A stretch of DNA of 64,000 bases from Liquidambar formosana (Eukaryota; Streptophyta; Magnoliopsida; Saxifragales; Altingiaceae), in the NCBI GenBank assembly GCA_039720395.1, contig CM077834.1, positions 3,492,607 to 3,556,606 of the forward strand. The letters are read 5' to 3'. Shown here piece after piece: positions 22,701 through 35,529 of this stretch; the first letter of the stretch is position 1; the number at the start of each line of letters is the position of its first letter. The position numbers and the translations under genes are program-made. The notes beneath the pieces are model-generated. The model was not told the origin of the DNA. It saw only the letters and a list, made by a program, of their open reading frames with translations, and did not search any database.

Positions 22701-25700
22701 GAAAGCTACTTCAATCCCTCTTAAGTTATTGCTCAAACAATTTTTTTACTAAACTATTCTGATGCCATGTAACCAGTATCTTACAAAATTTATGATGTTA
22801 TTGATGTCCATGTTTCATGTACAGGTTGTTGTTTATGTTCATTTGTTTGTTCGCGACTTCATGTTATATGCTTTCTTTATTTCTGAATGATAAGAAACTT
22901 AACTTTCCTCAATTCTGTATTGTGAGATTCATATAGTTTTGGATTCTCATCTTATAGATTGGTTTTACCAGCTATGACATGATGTTTATGACATATAGGT
23001 TTATTTTTTTTAAATTTTAAAGCATTTTATTGTTACTCTTGAAGCATGCATACAGGTTCTGATTATTACTTGATCTCAGGTCGGAAACTTTAGAGTCGAA
23101 CCCCCTGGGTTGTTTCGAGGCCGTGGAGAGCACCCAAAGGTTCAATTGACATCCTTTTGCTAACATTGTAGAATTTAGAGTAGCTGAAATGGAATATTTT
23201 TATGTGTTGGCTATATCTGCAACCATTTGTACTCTTTCTTTAGCTTTTCATTGTGAATTTTGTGTTAGTTGTTGGTAACTTGGTATCATGGTGACAGATG
23301 GGAAAGCTGAAAAGACGCATACGTCCAAATGACATTACTATAAATATCGGAAAGAATGCTCCAATCCCAGAATGCCCTATTCCTGGTGAAAGGTTTGTTA
23401 CTCTCTTAGAGGAAAGAAAAAAAAGGGGAAGATTTTCACTGGTTAATATTATAAGTTAACTTTTATGATATTCTTTGGCAGCTGGAAAGAAGTGAGGCAT
23501 GACAATACTGTTACGTGGTTAGCTTTCTGGAATGATCCAATCAATCCTAAAGAATTCAAATATGTCTTTTTGGCTGCTAGCAGTTCTTTGAAGGGGCAAA
23601 GTGACAAGGAGAAGTATGAAAAAGCAAGGATGCTCAAGGTAATTTTACATGCAATTCATCTCGAAGCTTCTGGGAATTGTCATTTTCTGGTGGTGTTTAA
23701 ATTTTAAAGAATATAGTCATAACTCATAAGTCGTCATCCAATTGTTATAACCTAAGCTATTTTGAGTGCAGGACTACATACAGGGCATCAGAGCAGCATA
23801 CACTAAGGATTTTGTAAGCAAAGATATTACGAAGCGGCAAATAGCAGTTGCTACCTATCTTATTGATAAACTAGCTCTCAGGGCAGGCAATGAGAAGGTA
23901 CAATGCATGTGTATGGTCTTCAATTATCCTCTTCAATTATCTACTCATATTCCTGTTTATACCTTTTCCCGCTCCAAAGTTATGGCCTTAAATTGAATAG
24001 CGTGAAAAGGATTCATGTCCAAGCTATCTGATGAGTAATGTCAAATACTATTTTGAGCATGGAGAGGATGTCACTTAATGTTTACATTCTTATTTTTCAT
24101 TCAAGTGAGGGTTGTAAGAGGTAGGCAAGACATGCAACGTAAAACCTCCAATCAAACCTTTATGAACATAGTACCTGAAGATTTGTGATCTTATGCTAAG
24201 CCCTAGGTTGTAGATGTGGTCCCACAGGATTCAGAATGGCCAAAATGAATTTTTGCAGCTGACATCAGATGGTTTGCACTAGGTTTTGTTGACCTGGGTT
24301 GATGGACTCAATTTTCTTTTTTTTTCAATTATTTATTTTCTACTACGGAATTTGAACATTAATTGTGGTTCAATTTAAAATTTTTTATACTTTATGCCCT
24401 TAATAATATCACATTGCATTACTACTGATGAAGAATTGTAGATATTTGTTGGTTAATTTATTTCCTTTATTACTGGACTTCTAACGTTTATGAAACTTTT
24501 AAAGTAGTTAAATTAAAAGGCCTTGAATTTACTTTTGGAAATTACTTTGTGTGAACGAGGTAAGGACTCTCGGAAAGTAAAGACTTTATATTTTAGGTAT
24601 GGTGGACGTGAAGACAACCTAGTTTGTGTTGATATGCTGTGATACAGAAAACCAATTCATAAAAGATCCAAAGAAACATTTAAAAGAATCAGAATTGAAA
24701 CAGATGTTGGAACGATGCAATAAGTAGAAAAAATTCAGTTTCTAGCACTCAATATTGTAGAAGAATTTGACTACATGCTCTATCTTGTTACTATCACGCT
24801 ATGGGATAGGGTTTGGGTAGTATATTAAAGTTGTCCATGACTCGCAATAACTGAAAACTATCCACACATTTACCATCGCAGGTTTCTTTGGTAAATTTTC
24901 ATTGAACCAGTGTAAATGAAAGTTCTAGATGAGAGTAAATATCTCTATATTATGGTATCTAGTTTTCTTGACAGATCCTACTTTAAATTTTTCCTTCTGC
25001 AGTTTGGGGAGGAATAGGGTCATATTATCATTTCAGTCATGCCATATGCCAGTTCTGTAAATGCACAGTGGGTGTTATGCAGCAGGCACATACTTCTTAC
25101 CACATTCTATCCTCTCTATTCTCTTGGGTTAACCATTAGTTACCTTGAGGAAATTACTGTGGAGAATTCATTGCTGTTTGTATTATGGCTCTACATGCAA
25201 TTTTCTGGACTATTTGGGGAGAGCGTAATGAGAGAACTTTTGAAGGAGTGGAATGGGAAGTTGATGAGCTAAGAGTTTGTATTTTTGAGCTTCTTTTTGA
25301 GTGGGGTGACTGACAATTTTAGACTTTGAGTCCCTCTTGATGAATTTTTGGAGAAACTTAAAATATAGGTTATAGTTTTTGGTTTCGTTGCCTTTTGCCT
25401 TGTATACCCATTGTATACCTTTTGATATCAATATGATCTTACTTCATCAAAAAATAATCTAGATTGAATCCTGCGGCATCAATATCTGTCCGATGATAGG
25501 TCCTGGGCCTCTTGGCTTTGGCAGTTACTCTGAGTGAATGTGCTCATATAATAGCTGTTAAATATTGCTAGAACTTGAGTGTTTGTTGATTAAATGTTGA
25601 ATCAACTTAAGATTGTCCTGTATAGAGGCCCTGTTTAAGTTCTAGAAAAACTGATGACCAAAGAAAGGAAATGTTGAATCAACTTAAGATTGTTCTGTAT

Positions 25701-28700
25701 AGAGTCTCTATTTAAGTCCTGCCTGGACTTAGTTATTTGATTTTTTTTACCCAACAGATCTTTAGAAATTCTGATGAGCCATATTTGAAATGGTTCATCT
25801 TGTATATCATATTACTCTATGTTCTGTGTTTGTGTTCTTGAGACATATCTGCTTTACTAGTTGTGCTGATTGCATCTTAGTTCATATCTTTTATGATGCA
25901 TGAGTTCCAAATAGCTATTTTCTGTGCAGATGCTTCTGTTCCATTTTTTTAACAAACAAGAAATCCAGGATTTCTTCATGTTTACTGGTTGCTTCTGCAG
26001 GATGATGATGAAGCTGATACTGTTGGTTGCTGCACATTGAAAGTGGAAAATGTGAAGTGTCGACCTCCGAACAAGTTAGAGGTATAATGGGTTTATATCC
26101 CTGACAGTGTGGCTTTAAAATCAATTTAGGATTAATTGGTCACTGTGGAAGTAGAACTATTTTTTGTGAAGGAAAACATGAAAATTGAATAGTAGATGTC
26201 TAAATGACTTCAGTTAAACTTCGGTGGAGTGGATTTAATGCGTGGAAGTTCATTGAAGTTTTTAAAAATATCAAACTATGCCCTATTGTTCGTCACTGTC
26301 CTGCTTGCTGTGTGTAATAACAAATGAGCTGTTTTGGCAATACAGTTTGACTTCCTTGGTAAAGATTCAATCAGATACAACAATGTGGTAGAAGTTGAGA
26401 TACCTGTGTACAAGGCAATTGGACAGTTCCAAACTGGTGAGTATATGACCTTCATTTCAAGATATCCTTTTTATTTCGTATTGTTGCCAATGCATATGTT
26501 TTTCCTATTTTCTCAGGAAAGGGTGAAAGTGATGATCTTTTTGACAAGCTGGATACCAGTAAACTGAATGCTCATCTAAAGGAACTCATGCCTGGCCTCA
26601 CAGCAAAAGTTTTCCGTACATACAATGCATCTATCACATTGGATGAGATGGTAAGCTGAGAACATGAAGGCAGCATTTTGTCCTGTTTCTTTATGTTTTA
26701 CGAGGCATCATTTAATTCTCAATGATGTATGTTCACATTATTACCGGACGGACTCTTGAAGTGGCCCAGCTACTGTGAGAATCTCCCTTTGGTTCCTGTT
26801 AATTGTTCCTTTCTTCATTCACCTCGAATCCAGGAGAGAGGGCTCATTTTCCAGGAGATGGTTTAACATTTTACAGGAATTGAAAGTAACTCTTAGACTG
26901 CCTGTTTGGACATTTTTCCATTTCTATTTCTTTTAATTAAAAAAAAAAAACATGAAAGTTTCAAAAATGTGTTTGATAAATCTACTTTAATTTTTGTTTC
27001 CGGAAGCAATGTCCAAAATTTTCAAAGATTTCATGCTTTCACAAATTTATTTATTTATTTTTGAAAACTAGTTTCCAAAATTCCATGTGCCACCGCCTCT
27101 ACTACCATCAGCACGACCACCACCACTGATATTGTGACCCCCATCACTGCCACCGCTGCTGCTGCTATCGCCGCCACCAATACCACTCTGCCACTACTTT
27201 GATATCATGATGCCTCTTCCACCACATGTCACCATCACCCTTCCTTGACCACCCCACCACCACTCTGCTGCCACCACTGCCACTGACACCGCGTCATAAT
27301 GTGGCCAAACACTGCCTTAATATACTGTTTTTGAGCTGCAATGCCACAGACTGATACTTGGAAGATATTTATGATGGCGAGATTAATTTGCAAATTTATG
27401 GCTATGTTTTATATGAAAGACAACATATCAACTTAATAGACCTAGTTAGTATGAGCCATAGGTAGTATTTAAGATGTAATTCTTGACAAAATATGGTTCT
27501 AATGAGAGTATCAATGTGGTATGAAAACTTTTTATGTTCATAAGCAACAACACATTATATCAACTAAAGTAGTAGATTGAAAAAGATGTTTTGGTTTGAT
27601 GAATGACTTGCTTTTGGCATATAGTAATGTAACATTCATTATATTGACATAAAAAAAAAAAAAAACATTTTTATCAATACTTTGATGGAAATTGTTTCAA
27701 TATGGGGACACTATAATCAAGATGTTGACAGTGTGGATGGGAGAATTACTCTACTTGTTTGAACTTCTAATCCCTTATTTAGTCCTCTACTTCTTATATG
27801 GGTTTTCCTTTCATGAGATGTTTCTGTTTGTATTCTACTAAGAGTTATTCTTTTGTTGGTCTTGTTCTGGCTGATGACAGTTGAGTAGGGACACAAAGGA
27901 TGGAAATGTTGGAGAGAAAGTTGTAGTTTATCAGCATGCAAACAAGGAGGTAAAGAGAGTTTTGTCGCTAGAAAAGTATTGGTAATGACAGTCTTCATTT
28001 TGAGTTTCTTTCTGCCATCTACAATTTTGGCTTTTCTCATTGCAGGTTGCAATTATTTGTAATCATCAACGTACTATCTCAAAGTCTCATGCTGCACAAA
28101 TGTCAAGGTTGACTGAGAAGATAGACGAATTGAAGGTACTGACCATTTCTGGAATCTCAGTAGTTTACTTAGGTGCCCATAAGTGAAGAATGTTTTGTTT
28201 GACCTCGGGTGCACCTGCTGTTACATGTAACAACTGCCCCCTACTCCTCCCCCCCGCCCTGCCCTGCATGGGTGGTGGCCCGGCGTGGCGTGTGTATGGG
28301 GTGATAATTCAAGGCAGACCCTCCCCTTTGTGAACTGGGAACTTCTTTAACATCTTCTACCTTGGATGTTTGTTTAGTTCTTGTTTATCAATCTTGCCTT
28401 CTCATATTGGGTGTAGGGGATTCTGGATGGGCTGAAAACAGATTTGTCTAGGGCAAGGAAAGGGAAGCCCCCATTGAAAGACGCTGATGGGAAGCAAAAG
28501 AGGAACTTGACCCCCGAAGCGTAATATAATTTGTGCCTTGTTTATGCCCATTATAAGTCTTGTGTATATATGCTTGGCTGGCTGTTGCTTATGAATTTAT
28601 TATGATACACAGGTTGGAGAGGAAGATAGCTCAAACTGATGCGAAGATTGAGAAAATGGAACGGGATAAGAATACTAAAGAGGATCTGAAAACTGTGGCA

Positions 28701-29094
28701 TTGGGCACGTCAAAGATCAACTACCTTGACCCTAGGATTTCAGTCGCATGGTGCAAGCGACATGAAGTTCCCATTGAGAAGGTGAAACAGTTTTACCAAC
28801 AATTATCATTCTATTACTGCTCATTGAAAGCAAATCTCAAACAGCATGTTGTCCAAATAATGATGGGACCAACTGTAGATTTAGCAGAAACAATTTTTTT
28901 TCCTTTTTCTTTTTTTTTTTTTCAAAAAATGTTACGACTTCTGTTTTTTGATCATTCGCTATTTTTATTTTTATTTTTATTTTTTAAAAATTATTATTAT
29001 TAGTTTTTTTTTTTTTTTTTTGCAGATATTTAACAAGTCTCTTCTGGCAAAGTTTGCTTGGGCAATGGATGTTGATCCTAGCTTCAGATTCTGA
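19713..29094 (+). CDS. TOP1: DNA topoisomerase I (type IB), complete, 15 coding exons, 907 aa
   Basis: Exons: 19713-20915, 21139-21333, 21782-21862, 23080-23139, 23298-23392, 23482-23638, 23772-23897, 26001-26081, 26346-26436, 26517-26650, 27881-27949, 28046-28135, 28417-28520, 28613-28781 and 29026-29094. All have AG/GT borders and matching phases. Residues 1 to about 360 are a charged Ser/Lys/Asp-rich disordered region with basic nuclear-localisation-like clusters ([15 protein letters not shown]). The core starts near [17 protein letters not shown]. Catalytic features by family: Arg634 in LRAGNEK, Lys727 in [10 protein letters not shown], Arg773 in CNHQR, and the active-site Tyr866 in [11 protein letters not shown], followed by the short C-terminal domain. 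The enzyme nicks one strand through a 3'-phosphotyrosyl link and relaxes supercoils in the nucleus. Length is close to Arabidopsis TOP1 (about 916). The large introns hold a LINE fragment and a MITE. Confidence 0.96.
22503..22576. repeat. ATT microsatellite and poly(G) tract in TOP1 intron 3
   Basis: An (ATT)n stretch is followed directly by a G run of about 25, broken once by A. It is simple sequence in the intron between exons 3 and 4. Confidence 0.9.
25185..25455 (+). mobile_element. Truncated LINE 3' end in TOP1 intron 7
   Basis: In frame from 25188 it reads [20 protein letters not shown], then [18 protein letters not shown] and stop at 25311-25313. This is the same ORF2 C-terminal signature as the LINE at 4785-5259. 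The 3' UTR ends TATCAATATGATCTTACTTCATC plus a short A tract. It is in the same orientation as TOP1 and lies in the 2.1-kb intron 23898-26000. Confidence 0.7.
26896..27316. mobile_element. Tourist-like MITE in TOP1 intron 10 with CCACC-rich core
   Basis: The ends GACTGCCTGTTTGG and CCAAACACTGCC form an inverted repeat and are flanked by TTA on both sides (26893-26895 and 27317-27319), as in PIF/Harbinger-type MITEs. The core (27090-27300) is a run of CCACCA/GCCACC triplets, unlike the AT-rich intron around it. Confidence 0.55.
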
Positions 29095-29968
29095 TATTTC
29101 CTGGAGATTACCCCCTTTCTTTTCTTCTCTCTTGCGGAAAATTCATGTTGTATTCCATCTAATCTAATTACAGGAAGTTGCCCCTTCCTCTTTTTTACCT
29201 TATTTTATTTTATTTTTACTTTATTTTTTTTTTAATTTTAAAAATCAATATTCAGAGGTGCTAAGAAGCCGTGACAAGAATTCTCTGCTGAAACTTTAGA
29301 CATTGAATTATGTATTTCTGACATTTTGAATGTTTCAAATACATTGAAATCTTTCAGCACATAGTAAATTCCTTTGATTTTTAAGAAAATATGTCTTTTT
29401 TTGTCTTCTTGAGTTAGCCTGTGTACTTCCCTTTGCATGTCTGTATGGTTACCCAACGTGATTGGTTTGCGAGTCGTTGCGTTCAACTGCAAGGATTTGT
29501 ATGTCTGTCTTGCTTCCGACAGAGGGTAGGGACACGACCTTGTTAAGAAAAGACTAGGGAAAAATCTATGAGTGAAATGTCCTCTGTAGTCCTATGATTT
29601 GGAAGGTATAGGAGAAAAAAAAAATGGAAATTTTCTATTGCAACGCGTGCTCTCCTGCTCTTTTTATTTATTTATTTATTTGTTTATAACAACGTGAGAG
29701 TATATTAAGCTTACTTTCGTTGAAATTTGGGTCTAGATTCATCCTAGCCTAGGGATGGACGCGATTATTCACAAACTCCATCCATCTAATAGTTAGTTGT
29801 CAAGATTTATTCCTAAGACCCCTAGTTGATGAGCCGTGATCCTTGACTGAGTTAACCCGGCAAGATTTCTAGTTCTATGATTTTTATGTGATTTGGTATG
29901 ACGTGATTAATTTTAAATGTCCAAATTCTCCAACTAATAGCTAAATTTTTGCAGTCATTTCTTTTTGA

Positions 29969-30006
<38 letters not shown>

Positions 30007-31553
30007 CTAGGATCTGAGTAGTTTGTTATAATGTGGATTATACGTTCTAGTACATGATCACGAGCGGTTCAAATTACTACGTAATAGACACTATTACGTG
30101 ATCGACACGTCACGAGGGTGACCTAAACCTTATATCTATATGTATCTTTGGAGTGACATTCATGAATTTTTATCTCCCACAAATATTTTCTTCAATTTTT
30201 TAGCAAGGTAAAAAATTGAATTTGAACAGATGGGTTTTCTGAATTCTGTAGTTTTTGGACCAAAGTGTGTCAACTCCTTTACCTTCTCGACGGCCCATGA
30301 CACTAGTCGCAACCTGCTACTCTGGGCTTGGAAGCAGTCCCCAAATCCAAAGCTATGAATGACAAGCAGAATTTTTTACGAAAGCTAGGGAGCAGCCTCC
30401 AAAACCACGTCACAACTCTTAAGCTGCATATGGTTTGAGGGAATGAAATGGAATGGAATGAGAGTGGGAATGGAATAGTCATTCCATGTATAGTGTTTGA
30501 TAAGGAGTGAGTGAGAACGAAATGGAAAGTAATAGATAGGACCTACTTTTAATGATTTTTACTCCTTAAAAGAAGGGAATAGCTATTCCCTCTTTGGAGG
30601 GAAGGGAATAATCATTTCATTTTCCTGTACTATCGAACATTCACATTTTTTTTTTCTTTTTTTAAGGAATGGAATAATCATTCCATTCTCTCCCTCATTC
30701 CTTCAAACCAAATGCAGCCAAGGGATAACTACCATACCCTCACATTCCTCTCTCGTTTTCTTATGAAACGGTACAATGTACCTGACAATGGAGTTGTAAC
30801 CCATATGGCAAGTCAAACAAAAAAGGGAGAGTGATTGGGGGGAGGTGGTAATTTCAACTCTTAGGTGCCTGCATACTGTATAGAACAAGGGTTATGGGAA
30901 GAGAGAAAAAGAAAGGGTTTTTTTTTTGTTTGGGGGGGGGGGGGGGCGTCTAACTTAATTTCCAAAATAATATTTAATTTCCAAGAGCAAGTCTACTGTC
31001 CAAAAAAAGTCAAAATAATATTTATTTGAATTTTATTTTTCCCAATATCGAGCAAGAACGTCACACAGGTAAGTTTATTATTTTTGAGAGTTCGGTGTGG
31101 TCAAAATCTTGACCTTTCCCCTTACAGCTAGAGGGAGAGAAATACAATCTAAACTCCAAAAGCAGTGATTATTTTGTAAATTATTCTCAAATACAAGGAG
31201 TTAATTAAGAGTGTCATTTACCCATTAGGTGGCCAAGAACCCAGTTTTTATTTTTTATTTTTTCGGGCGGCCAAGAACCCAGTGCAACAAATAATTCTTT
31301 ATAGATAAATGGTAAACCAAATAACATTATTAAATATTCCATTGACAACGTAAAAACACCATATTACAATATTCGTACGAGAAGATAGAAGACACATGAA
31401 TAATATTGGTTGAGATAATATTGAGATTACTCAACCAATGGGGTACCCATGCTCTTTTTGCCCTACAAACTTATGGCACATGCACACGCCTTATTGGACA
31501 TAGTCACATAGAGAGCTTTGATCACTTCTTCAGTCTCCGCTGCACCGCCTGTC
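29095..31553. other. Intergenic between TOP1 and the GRP array
   Basis: The TOP1 3' UTR probably covers the first 100-400 bp. The rest is AT-rich, with an (AT)n microsatellite at 29972-30002, a MITE at 30422-30719 and a poly(G) tract at 30932-30946. From about 31290 the sequence resembles the 3' flanks of the GRP copies (tandem array unit start). No gene was seen. Confidence 0.55.
30422..30719. mobile_element. MITE with GCTGCATATGGTTTGAGGGAATG ends
   Basis: The left end AGCTGCATATGGTTTGAGG and the right end CCTTCAAACCAAATGCAGCC are inverted copies, with GGAATGGAAT and ATTCCATTCC subterminal repeats. Length is about 298 bp. The target duplication is not clear. Confidence 0.6.
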
Positions 31554-32663
31554 TCATGGCCGGTGGCCGCCGTGATGGGGTTTGTAACGGTGCTGGTGAC
31601 CATGCTTATGCTCCATTACTTGTTTGAAATAGTTCACGAAAGCAGGCTCCTTGTCATCCTCCGGAAGCTCATCAACCAGAACCGGCTTTAAAGCATCTAA
31701 AAATTATAAAACAAACAAACAAATAAATAAATAATAAACATAATTTCTTTTTTTTTTTTTTTTTTTAATTTTTAAAAATGCTTCAATTGGATTTAATAGT
31801 GTATTTACATCCCTGCCAATTATTTATAATTTACACTATATATAAACAAAATTCTCAAAATGAGTAACGATCCTCCTGAGAATCGTTCTTGACAATATCA
31901 ATAACTAGCATATATAAAATGTTTATCCAAAAAAATAAAATAAAATAAAATAACTAGCATAAAATGTCACTATCCTTTCTTTTTCTTTTTTTTTTTTTGG
32001 GGGGGGGGGCTAAAAGCAAGACCACGAGCTCCCCTCCATGCCACCTTACCAATCAACTTGTACTTTGGTGGAAAATTTGACAATTCTTAAGTTATGTGAC
32101 ATGGCTAATTGGAGAGGGCCAAAGGCCTTGATTTGCTAGACGCTCACTAGCAATGTCATGCAAGCGTGGCAATTCTCTTTGGCGCAGCCCGAGATAAGTA
32201 CCTTAGGAAAAGTAGATTTTTTGTTCGAAATTAAATTCTAATTGTGTAATAATTTCTTTGGGGTTATACCCTTAGAGTTCGGGCATGACTTAGTAATAAT
32301 CCAACATGTATAGGAAGGGTGGACTACATGAGCCCGTTGGATTAATCTCATCCCAAATGGATCGGAATACCCTACTAAACCCCAAAAAAGGAAAAGAAAA
32401 AAGAAGGTGATTCTCTAGGCTAGCAAGGGTAAGTTGGTAACATGATTGAGCATCTTAAGCCATCTATATATGGCATTTTTGTGTTGTGAAATTCAAGATG
32501 CATGTAAAACACTAGAGATATACACATATTTGGCTGAAATTAAGAAAGAGAGAAACCCACAAATATGACGTGACTCAGCTAGCCGTCGAGCTGAAACTTC
32601 AGAGGACACGATGAGAACAGCAAATAGGAGGCCAAGAAAAAGAAAAGTCTTGGAGTATGCCAT
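31554..32663 (-). CDS. Divergent member of the secreted GRP/His-rich peptide family (gene D), 81 aa
   Basis: Exon 1 is 32561-32663 (ATG at 32663) and exon 2 is 31554-31696 (TGA at 31554-31556). Exon 1 encodes MAYSKTFLFLGLLFAV and then the SSEVSARRLAES signal-peptide end, as in the other copies. The donor is T|GTGGGT and the acceptor TTTTTAG|AT. The intron is phase 1, as in copies A-C, and exon 2 has exactly the length of copy A's (143 bp). The mature part is quite different: an acidic stretch DELPEDDKEPAF, then VNYFKQVMEH and a His-rich end (HKHGHQHRYKPHHGGHRP). It looks like an intact, older or neofunctionalised copy. It is predicted to be secreted; metal binding is an inference from the His spacing. 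Confidence 0.7.
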
Positions 32664-34092
32664 TTTTTTTCCCTTGCAAACAAGGAAATGAAAGACTTTG
32701 TACTATGATGGATGAGTCAGTGCAATATGCATGACTCCCTCTCCACTTATAAACTTCGTTTGTGTGTAGAGAGATGAATTTTAGTGAGGATGTGACTCAT
32801 CCTAAATTTTGGAAGAGCGACCCACCGTGAACTCCAAAGCCAAGGAACCTTGAAGCAATCGATGGAACCTCAATATCTCAACCCTTGAATAGGGACATTT
32901 CAATATTTTGGAGGATTTGATCTCATTCAAGTTTTTATTCATGAAGGCAAATTCAGTCATTTTTGAATAAGTTAATTTAGGCAACGTCCAGACACTACAA
33001 TATGAAATAATTGTAAATAAATGTACTCATTCTCAATTTTAGGACCCGTTTGGGTGCATAAAATTATCCTATTTTTTAAATGATTATCATTTAAATTAGT
33101 TAATATATTGCAGCCTTTAGTCATTTATAAATGATTTCATTAACATTCATGAACTGTTTGGAATACTTGAGGAAAAAAAAAATGCAATCATTTCAGATTT
33201 GGTGCAGTTTGGTGAGTAAAAGTTTGAAATGAGGAGAATTTTGAACATAAGCTTTTGGATAAATTTTCAACCAATACAAAATCTTCTGTCCAGGGTAAGA
33301 AACCCAAGTTGCAAAGTCAATTAAAGAAAAATACACACTCATAAAAACTATACATTCCAACAAATAGAGTATATGATGTAAAGTGGTCAGGTCAAATAGG
33401 AGTATATTTCAATTTTCAAGAGGCCAAATAAGTCAAACTAATATTTCGTGAGTTTTTTTTCTTCATTTTTGGACAAAGAGCAGAAACGTCGTCACTCAAT
33501 TTATTGTTTTTGAGAGTAGGGGTCAAATCCTTGACCTGCCCTTTGTAAAAGTAGAGAGATACCCTTGTAAGACTTTGCTTGTTTTGTGATGTTACTCATA
33601 TAGGACTGGCGCAATATAAATTGTGATCTAAGACTAAAATGTTAAATAAGGCCTTTTTAAATGGGGATTAAAGTTTAAATTTTAAAAGAGACCATTTGAA
33701 CCAGGGTTTTTAATAAGTGGGTTGGGGTCTTAGGAGCCAAGGCCTAAGGCAACTGCCTCAATTGCTACCAGTTGAGCCACCCTTGCTCGATCATACAAAA
33801 GTCAAGAATGAGAAATTAAGGATAATAAGCTTTGCGTGGCAAGAAGCTAGTGCGAAGATGCAAATCTTTTGATAAAAATGCTACACAAAACAACATTGAT
33901 TAACACTCCATTAAAGCATCTGAAACATCAAAACACATTACAGTAAAATCATACAAGAACATAGAAAGAAACATGAATAATATGATTGAGAAATCCCAAG
34001 ATTACTCAATCAATTAACCCATGTCCCTTTTAGGTACACACTTGTGGCACCAGCTTGACCAAATGCCTTTATTGAAATTACAGAGACGACTT
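32664..34092. other. 5' flank of gene D and start of the next array unit
   Basis: A TATA-like TTTATAAGT (- strand) lies at about 32745-32753. 32770-33480 is closely similar to 54740-55340 and (in part) 58735-58964. 33770-34092 is the 3' flank of gene A, cut off from it by the insertion at 34093. No other gene was seen. Confidence 0.6.
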
Positions 34093-34868
34093 GTTCGCAC
34101 TAAAAACTGTGTTCTGAGGCCGATGGATTTTTGCAGGCGTGCCAGGGCCAAGTTCAGCCCGAAGTTGTGCGTACACAACCCCTTATGAATTGTGAATGGA
34201 TTGTCAGGCGATTGCAAAAGGAAAAAGAGTTCTTCCTTTAAAGTTCTGGCGTGAATGTCACAAAAAGAAACAAGAAAACATATAAATATCAAATTTAAAT
34301 GAAAAGAGTTGAGAACACATTACCAGCCATGATTTGAGAATGAAACCCACAAAGCTTGAATTCCAAATACGAACCACAAGTAATTACAGCACAAGATTGT
34401 TTACAAGATTCGAAAAGAAACTGATTACAAGAAAGTGTTTGAAAGCTTGTCTAATTAAAACTACTCCTATGTTTGATAGATCCTGAGAAGGATTGGTGGT
34501 TGTGGAACCTTGATTCCATCTTCAATTCTGCAATTTATAGTGCAGCAGCTAATTCCAACTGACTAGAAGTTATCAGCAGTTTTTCCCCGGCCTGCAAATT
34601 CGCCTCAACCTCCATGATGATAAAACAGTTTTTTGGTCAGCCTGTAATAACATGCCATGTGTCCCTTCATCATTGAAAACCACCATCTCTATGTTTGCAA
34701 ACATAGTCCAGGTGCTCTCTCCTTTTGCAACCGCTACTCCACTGTTTCTTCCACGATGATCACTCTCCCACTTGACCGCTGTAAAAAAAAAAACCCATTG
34801 CTATGTGTCCACAATTCGTTGGCCAAAGACCCAACAAATCAGCAAAGAATTTTAACGCTAGTGAGCCA

Positions 34869-35271
34869 TGTTGTAAAACCAAGAATTTAGAACAAGTTGT
34901 GAGGAGAATAAAATTTCTCATTCATCTTCTTTCTCTTCTTTCTCTCCAAATACACATTTCTTCATTCTCTCCAAAATATACATTTCTTCATTCCCTCCAA
35001 AATATACATTTCTTCATTCTCTCCATAATACATATTTCTTCATTCTCTCCAAAATATACATTTCTTCATTCTCTCCAAAATACACATTTCTTCATTCTCT
35101 CCAAAATACATATCCTCTCTTCTTTCTCCCCTTCCCCTTTTATCTTTGTTTGCATTAGGTCCACATGATGGGATTACCTAACCCACTTATGAAGTGGTGT
35201 TCCCATTATCACAAAGTGGAGGGGTGTGGACATCCACTCAATTGTCCACTCAATGTTTAATATTCATAACA
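34869..35271 (-). repeat. 3' LTR of the copia element (403 bp, expanded)
   Basis: It matches the 299-bp LTR at 41223-41521, except for extra copies of a unit of about 27 bp (TTCTTCATTCTCTCC plus AAAATACACAT) between 34960 and 35106. Confidence 0.9.
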
Positions 35272-35529
35272 CCCCCCCTTGGATGTCCACTACACTAAGA
35301 TAATGTGCCTCGTTAAAACCTTACTAGAAAAACCCAGTGGGAAAAAACTAGTGAAGGAAAAAGAGTACAACATTTTTGTAAATCTTAGAGTGGTGTTGGA
35401 CGCACTAAAGAAACTGCCTCATTAAAACCTTGCCAGGAAAACCCAATGGGACAAAACCTAGGCGAAGGAAAAAGAGTACAGTGTGCATATGTCCAAAAAT
35501 GAATACTCCCCCTGATAAGAAGATAAGTA

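Noticed and set aside
27090..27300. CCACC-rich stretch as a Pro/His/Thr-rich exon of TOP1
   Set aside because: TOP1 exons 10 and 11 join perfectly without it; it lies inside a MITE in the intron.
34014..34292. 92-codon - strand ORF as a gene
   Set aside because: It runs across the junction of a transposon end and the GRP 3' flank, so at least its last third is not coding; the remainder has no recognisable domain.
34803..35168. 121-codon ORF with repeated IHISSFSPKYTFLHS
   Set aside because: It is the 27-bp tandem repeat of the copia LTR read in frame.
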